Shown one piece after another: positions 61,380 to 64,000 of a stretch of 64,000 nucleotides of DNA (the first letter of the stretch is position 1; each line of letters opens with the position of its first letter). The position numbers and the translations under genes are program-made. The stretch comes from an uncultured Porphyromonadaceae bacterium. GTDB taxonomy: Bacteria; Bacteroidota; Bacteroidia; Bacteroidales; Barnesiellaceae_A. The stretch lies in assembly GCA_900538705.1 (NCBI GenBank), contig UPZG01000007.1, positions 1 to 64,000 of the forward strand, given 5' to 3'. Below the pieces are notes generated by a model that saw only the letters and a list, made by a program, of their open reading frames with translations, searched no databases and was not told the DNA's origin.

Positions 61380-62021
61380 ATGGAAATAACTCGGTTCTCA
61401 TTCAATCCGTTTCAAGAAATCACCTACGTGCTGTGGGACAAAAAGAGTCTGCAATGCGCCATTATCGACCCCGGCTGCCTCACTGCCGATGAGCAAGAAA
61501 CGCTATCGCAATTCATTGCCGACAATCATTTGTTGGTAAAACACCTGTTGCTCACGCACCTGCACATCGACCACTACTACGGTGTACCGTTTGTGGCGCA
61601 TACCTACAAAGTCGAGGTTGAAGCCAATGCTGCAGAGAAACAATTGTTAGACCTCATGCAGGAACAAGCTCTTGCCTTCGACTCACCGGCTCCTGCAGAT
61701 ATCATTCCCATAACAAAATATCTCTCCGACGGCGATATTCTATACATCGGCGACGAGCCGTTGCAAGTCATAGATGTTTCAGGACACTCCCCCGGCGGTT
61801 TAGCCTTCTACGCTCCAGAGTCGGGATTTGTATGTTGTGGCGATGCTCTCTTCCAAGGCAGCATAGGCCGTACCGATTTCATCGGTGGCAATTACAAACA
61901 ACTCATCGACTCTTTACACAAAGGGTTATGTACCTTACCACCCGATACGATTGTATATCCCGGCCACGGCATGGAAACCACCATTGGCGACGAACTACGC
62001 CACAACCCCTACTTGCAATAG
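61380..62021 (+). CDS. Metallo-beta-lactamase-fold hydrolase (glyoxalase II-like)
   Basis: 213 aa. Metal site THLHIDHYYG with His60, His62, Asp64 and His65, GHSPGGLAFY, CCGDALFQGSIGRTD and YPGHGMET. It belongs to the glyoxalase II/YcbL-like group of thioester hydrolases; the substrate is unknown. It lies 15 nt after rsmG, and a strong hairpin follows. Confidence 0.85.
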   Translation: MEITRFSFNPFQEITYVLWDKKSLQCAIIDPGCLTADEQETLSQFIADNHLLVKHLLLTHLHIDHYYGVPFVAHTYKVEVEANAAEKQLLDLMQEQALAFDSPAPADIIPITKYLSDGDILYIGDEPLQVIDVSGHSPGGLAFYAPESGFVCCGDALFQGSIGRTDFIGGNYKQLIDSLHKGLCTLPPDTIVYPGHGMETTIGDELRHNPYLQ

Positions 62022-62044
62022 GGTGGCTCAGACAAGTAAAATAT

Positions 62045-62082
62045 TGCGAGGCTGTAACAGATTCTCCTGCTACAGCCTCGCA
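62045..62082. terminator. Bidirectional terminator
   Basis: Perfect 12-bp hairpin TGCGAGGCTGTA/TACAGCCTCGCA with a 14-nt loop, between the converging hydrolase and pectinesterase genes. Confidence 0.75.
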
Positions 62083-62143
62083 TCTTATAGCGTCCTAACG
62101 TCAGAAGTGTATCACACGCCGACGTAATTCTATGCAGAAGCTC

Positions 62144-63019
62144 TCATTCTATCTTCCATGACACCCCATAGCCAAATATTGCCGCAGGAGATAACTTGCC
62201 GGCCTCGGCCGACGAAAGTTGCCGTGCCCACTTCACGCGCCTGTCAACGGCACAACCCTCTGTTGCATATTCGCCATACCGCGCAGTCTTTTCATTTGCC
62301 GGATTGCGCCAGTTATGCCATCCTTGAGGTCTTATATGCCTACCCATCGTACAATGCAAAAAATAGGTAGAGGCATACGGCCGCCACGGTCGCCCCAGAT
62401 ATACCTTTGTTACCCCCTCTGCCGCTGTCAGATTACAACGGTTAAACACATAACCATAAGGAATAGCAGCCGGCGTAGAGGCAGCCGTGATATACGAGTT
62501 TGACAAGCTATGCAACGTACAACGCTCAAACCACACGGTAGCTGCGCCAAAAATATAATCGGTCGTTCCCTCTATATAGCAATCCTCCACATACAACCGC
62601 CGGCCCTCGCCACCGGTATAGAAAGTATCCTGATTTCCCAACAGACGACAATTTACAATACGTATACGGTCGCCCTCGGTATGTAATGCGACAGCCTGTC
62701 CTACCCGCCCCGCCGTATTGGCAATTGTCAGGTTGCGCAGTGTGATGTCGTTCCCATCAATACGCATGGTGTAGGTACGAAAAGTCGTCATGTTGTCTTT
62801 GGCAGCATAGTCGTCCCACGTAATAACGGTACTGTCAGCATCTTCACCCACAATCTCCACATGGGTAAGCCATGCAGGCACAAGCACCTTTTCACGATAA
62901 ATGCCTTTGAGCACACGCACCGTCACGGTATAGTCCATAAACGCACGTATATGCTCAAAGGCATCGTAAAACGTAGTATAATCACCCGTTCCGTCGAGGG
63001 ATACGGTAATTATTTTTTT
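62144..63019 (-). CDS. CE8 pectinesterase module, -1 frame relative to the upstream lyase
   Basis: 291 codons open from 63019 to the stop at 62144; the first ATG (62938) is 25 codons inside the conserved fold, so it is unlikely to be a true start. Landmarks: the N-terminal strand TVSLDGTGDYTTFYDAFEH, GQAVALHTEGDRIRIVNC, GNQDTFYTG with catalytic Gln/Asp, TTDYIFGAA with Asp, and YLGRPWRPYAS: a complete CE8 set. It has no signal peptide. The frame joins that of the PL1 lyase through a -1 shift at an A9 run (63013-63021), so the two modules most likely form one secreted bifunctional enzyme, or did so before a mutation. Confidence 0.75.
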   Translation of the reverse strand, partial: KKIITVSLDGTGDYTTFYDAFEHIRAFMDYTVTVRVLKGIYREKVLVPAWLTHVEIVGEDADSTVITWDDYAAKDNMTTFRTYTMRIDGNDITLRNLTIANTAGRVGQAVALHTEGDRIRIVNCRLLGNQDTFYTGGEGRRLYVEDCYIEGTTDYIFGAATVWFERCTLHSLSNSYITAASTPAAIPYGYVFNRCNLTAAEGVTKVYLGRPWRPYASTYFLHCTMGRHIRPQGWHNWRNPANEKTARYGEYATEGCAVDRRVKWARQLSSAEAGKLSPAAIFGYGVSWKIE

Positions 63020-64000
63020 TTATCAGGTACAATCTGCATCGCTTCGGCAGGGACGAGCGAATTGATATACATCTCTATATTGGTATATTCTTTTGAGAGT
63101 GTATATTTGTTAGCATCATTCTTCTTATTCGGATTCAAGCCGTTGGCCGTCTCCCATTCATCAGGCATACCATCACCATCGCTGTCGACAGGTGTAACAC
63201 CTGTTTGTGTCAGGTCAGGGAAACCACCCACTTGCTCTTGCGTATCGATAAGGCCTTTGTTACCATAAGTAGCCTTACCCTCACGTACCTCTTCTACAAT
63301 ACGGGTATCTATAGGGTCACGATAGAGCGAAACGCCTGCATTGAGAAGCACCTGCTCATAAGCATCCTCGGCCGAAGTGTATGGCAACTCGGCATAGGGC
63401 AACTGCTCTTTCAAACGTATGGTATCGTAACTGAATACCAACGGGTCGTCGGTCTTTTTGCTCAGCTGCACGCCGCGAGCCCAGTTGTTTTTAGAGCACT
63501 TCTTGTCGCCATCCATGTAGTTGCCATTGACATAATATTTGCCATACCCATATATTTTATCACCGATGCGAAGCTCGGGTGCAAAAATACGGCTACGTTT
63601 GCTCTTGGTAGTAGCTGGGCCTGGTTTGTAGTAGTTATTGACAATATTGATGGTGCGGCGCTGGCCACCATACGAACTGTTGGCACCCCAGTTGTAAATA
63701 ACATTGTTACGGAAATCGATCACACCCGAAATATCAGTCACACCCGGGTGGTCGAAACGAGGATTACGACTGTCGTGATGTGCAAGCAGGTTGTGATGAT
63801 ATGAAGCACCTTTACCGCCCCATATACCGCCATATCCATGGTTACCCTTCACGTGAATGCTGTTGCGCAAGCTTTCCGATACGATATTCCACTGGAATGT
63901 AAGATTTTCGTTACCGTAAAACGATGCACACTCGTCAGTACTCCAACTGATAGAACAGTGGTCGATAATAATATTATTGAAAATACCTTTCTTGGTAGAA
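63010..64000 (-). CDS. PL1-family pectate lyase, C-terminal part (truncated by the window edge)
   Basis: At least 329 aa, open at the right edge. Reading in from the edge: GIFNNIIIDHCSISWSTDE, NHGYGGIWGGKGASYHHNLLAHHDSRNPRF, VIDFRNNVIYNWG and INIVNNYYKPG: the parallel beta-helix of PL1 lyases with the substrate-binding Arg region SRNPRF. A calcium-type DSDGDGMPDEWE motif and a linker follow. It ends PDKKK-stop where a run of nine A precedes TAA, and a -1 shift would continue into the CE8 module. The signal peptide and N-terminus are outside the window. Confidence 0.85.
   Translation of the reverse strand, partial: STKKGIFNNIIIDHCSISWSTDECASFYGNENLTFQWNIVSESLRNSIHVKGNHGYGGIWGGKGASYHHNLLAHHDSRNPRFDHPGVTDISGVIDFRNNVIYNWGANSSYGGQRRTINIVNNYYKPGPATTKSKRSRIFAPELRIGDKIYGYGKYYVNGNYMDGDKKCSKNNWARGVQLSKKTDDPLVFSYDTIRLKEQLPYAELPYTSAEDAYEQVLLNAGVSLYRDPIDTRIVEEVREGKATYGNKGLIDTQEQVGGFPDLTQTGVTPVDSDGDGMPDEWETANGLNPNKKNDANKYTLSKEYTNIEMYINSLVPAEAMQIVPDKKK

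Noticed and set aside
39177..62082. Similar GAGGCTGT-containing hairpins at 39177-39217 and 62045-62082
   Set aside because: Similarity is limited to the terminator stem; flanks differ, so they are not copies of a mobile repeat.
1..64000. CRISPR arrays, insertion sequences, integrases, toxin-antitoxin pairs
   Set aside because: No regularly spaced repeats, transposase or integrase motifs, or terminal inverted repeats were found in the window.

Overview
The window looks like a chromosomal segment from the order Bacteroidales, Bacteroidota. It has a SusC/SusD/SusE outer-membrane starch locus, FimB/Mfa2-type fimbrial genes and Bacteroidota-specific DUF4494, DUF4293 and DUF3667 proteins. Most promoters fit TTG-N19/20-TAnnTTTG rather than the sigma-70 pattern, with no obvious Shine-Dalgarno sequences. 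Several secreted enzymes end in type IX secretion (T9SS) sorting domains, which points away from Bacteroides itself towards a T9SS-bearing gut family such as Barnesiellaceae (inference). I saw no tRNA or rRNA gene, insertion sequence, integrase or CRISPR array.

Layout. 1-7.2 kb: a minus-strand exbB-exbD-exbD-tonB operon continuing into a small membrane protein, a PstS-like lipoprotein and a TPR protein. 7.2-10.4 kb: housekeeping genes (FHA protein, YggS, DUF4494, guanine deaminase, EngB), the last with a promoter inside a tandem repeat. 10.4-18.5 kb: a pectin locus with a CE8 pectinesterase, a CE12-type SGNH esterase and a membrane-bound AraC-type sensor-regulator, all minus strand. 18.7-24.1 kb: a secreted zinc metalloprotease, a zinc-ribbon membrane protein, a secreted DUF1349-like protein and a divergent LuxR-type regulator. 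24.2-38.5 kb: a starch/maltodextrin utilisation locus: LacI regulator, MFS sugar importer and SusA-like GH13 on the minus strand; SusC, SusD, SusE, a short SusE/F-like lipoprotein and a T9SS-exported GH13 amylase on the plus strand. 38.7-40.1 kb: a repressor-like gene and a long non-coding interval with a candidate structured RNA. 40.1-44.3 kb: lysS, gpsA, pgi. 44.6-49.2 kb: a three-gene fimbrial/adhesin operon. 49.4-56.1 kb: RluA-type pseudouridine synthase, DUF4293, MgtC, a KefB-type antiporter, guaA and a sugar O-acetyltransferase. 56.4-62.0 kb: mgsA and rmuC (minus), then a PL10 pectate lyase, a DUF3298 lipoprotein, rsmG and a metallo-beta-lactamase hydrolase (plus). 62.1-64.0 kb: a CE8 pectinesterase module and the C-terminal part of a PL1 pectate lyase, probably one fusion gene split by a frame change at a run of nine A.

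How it works together. The starch locus would capture glucans at the surface (SusD/E/F-like), cut them outside the cell (T9SS amylase in the place of SusG), import oligosaccharides through SusC powered by a TonB/ExbBD system, and finish with periplasmic SusA and the MFS importer under LacI control. The pectin genes (two CE8, one CE12, PL10, PL1) supply de-esterification, deacetylation and backbone cleavage. The most interesting features are the PL1/CE8 frame break, a candidate abundant non-coding RNA at 39.3-39.7 kb, a kinase-less membrane AraC regulator with a likely operator next to it, and several perfect dyads lying on promoters.
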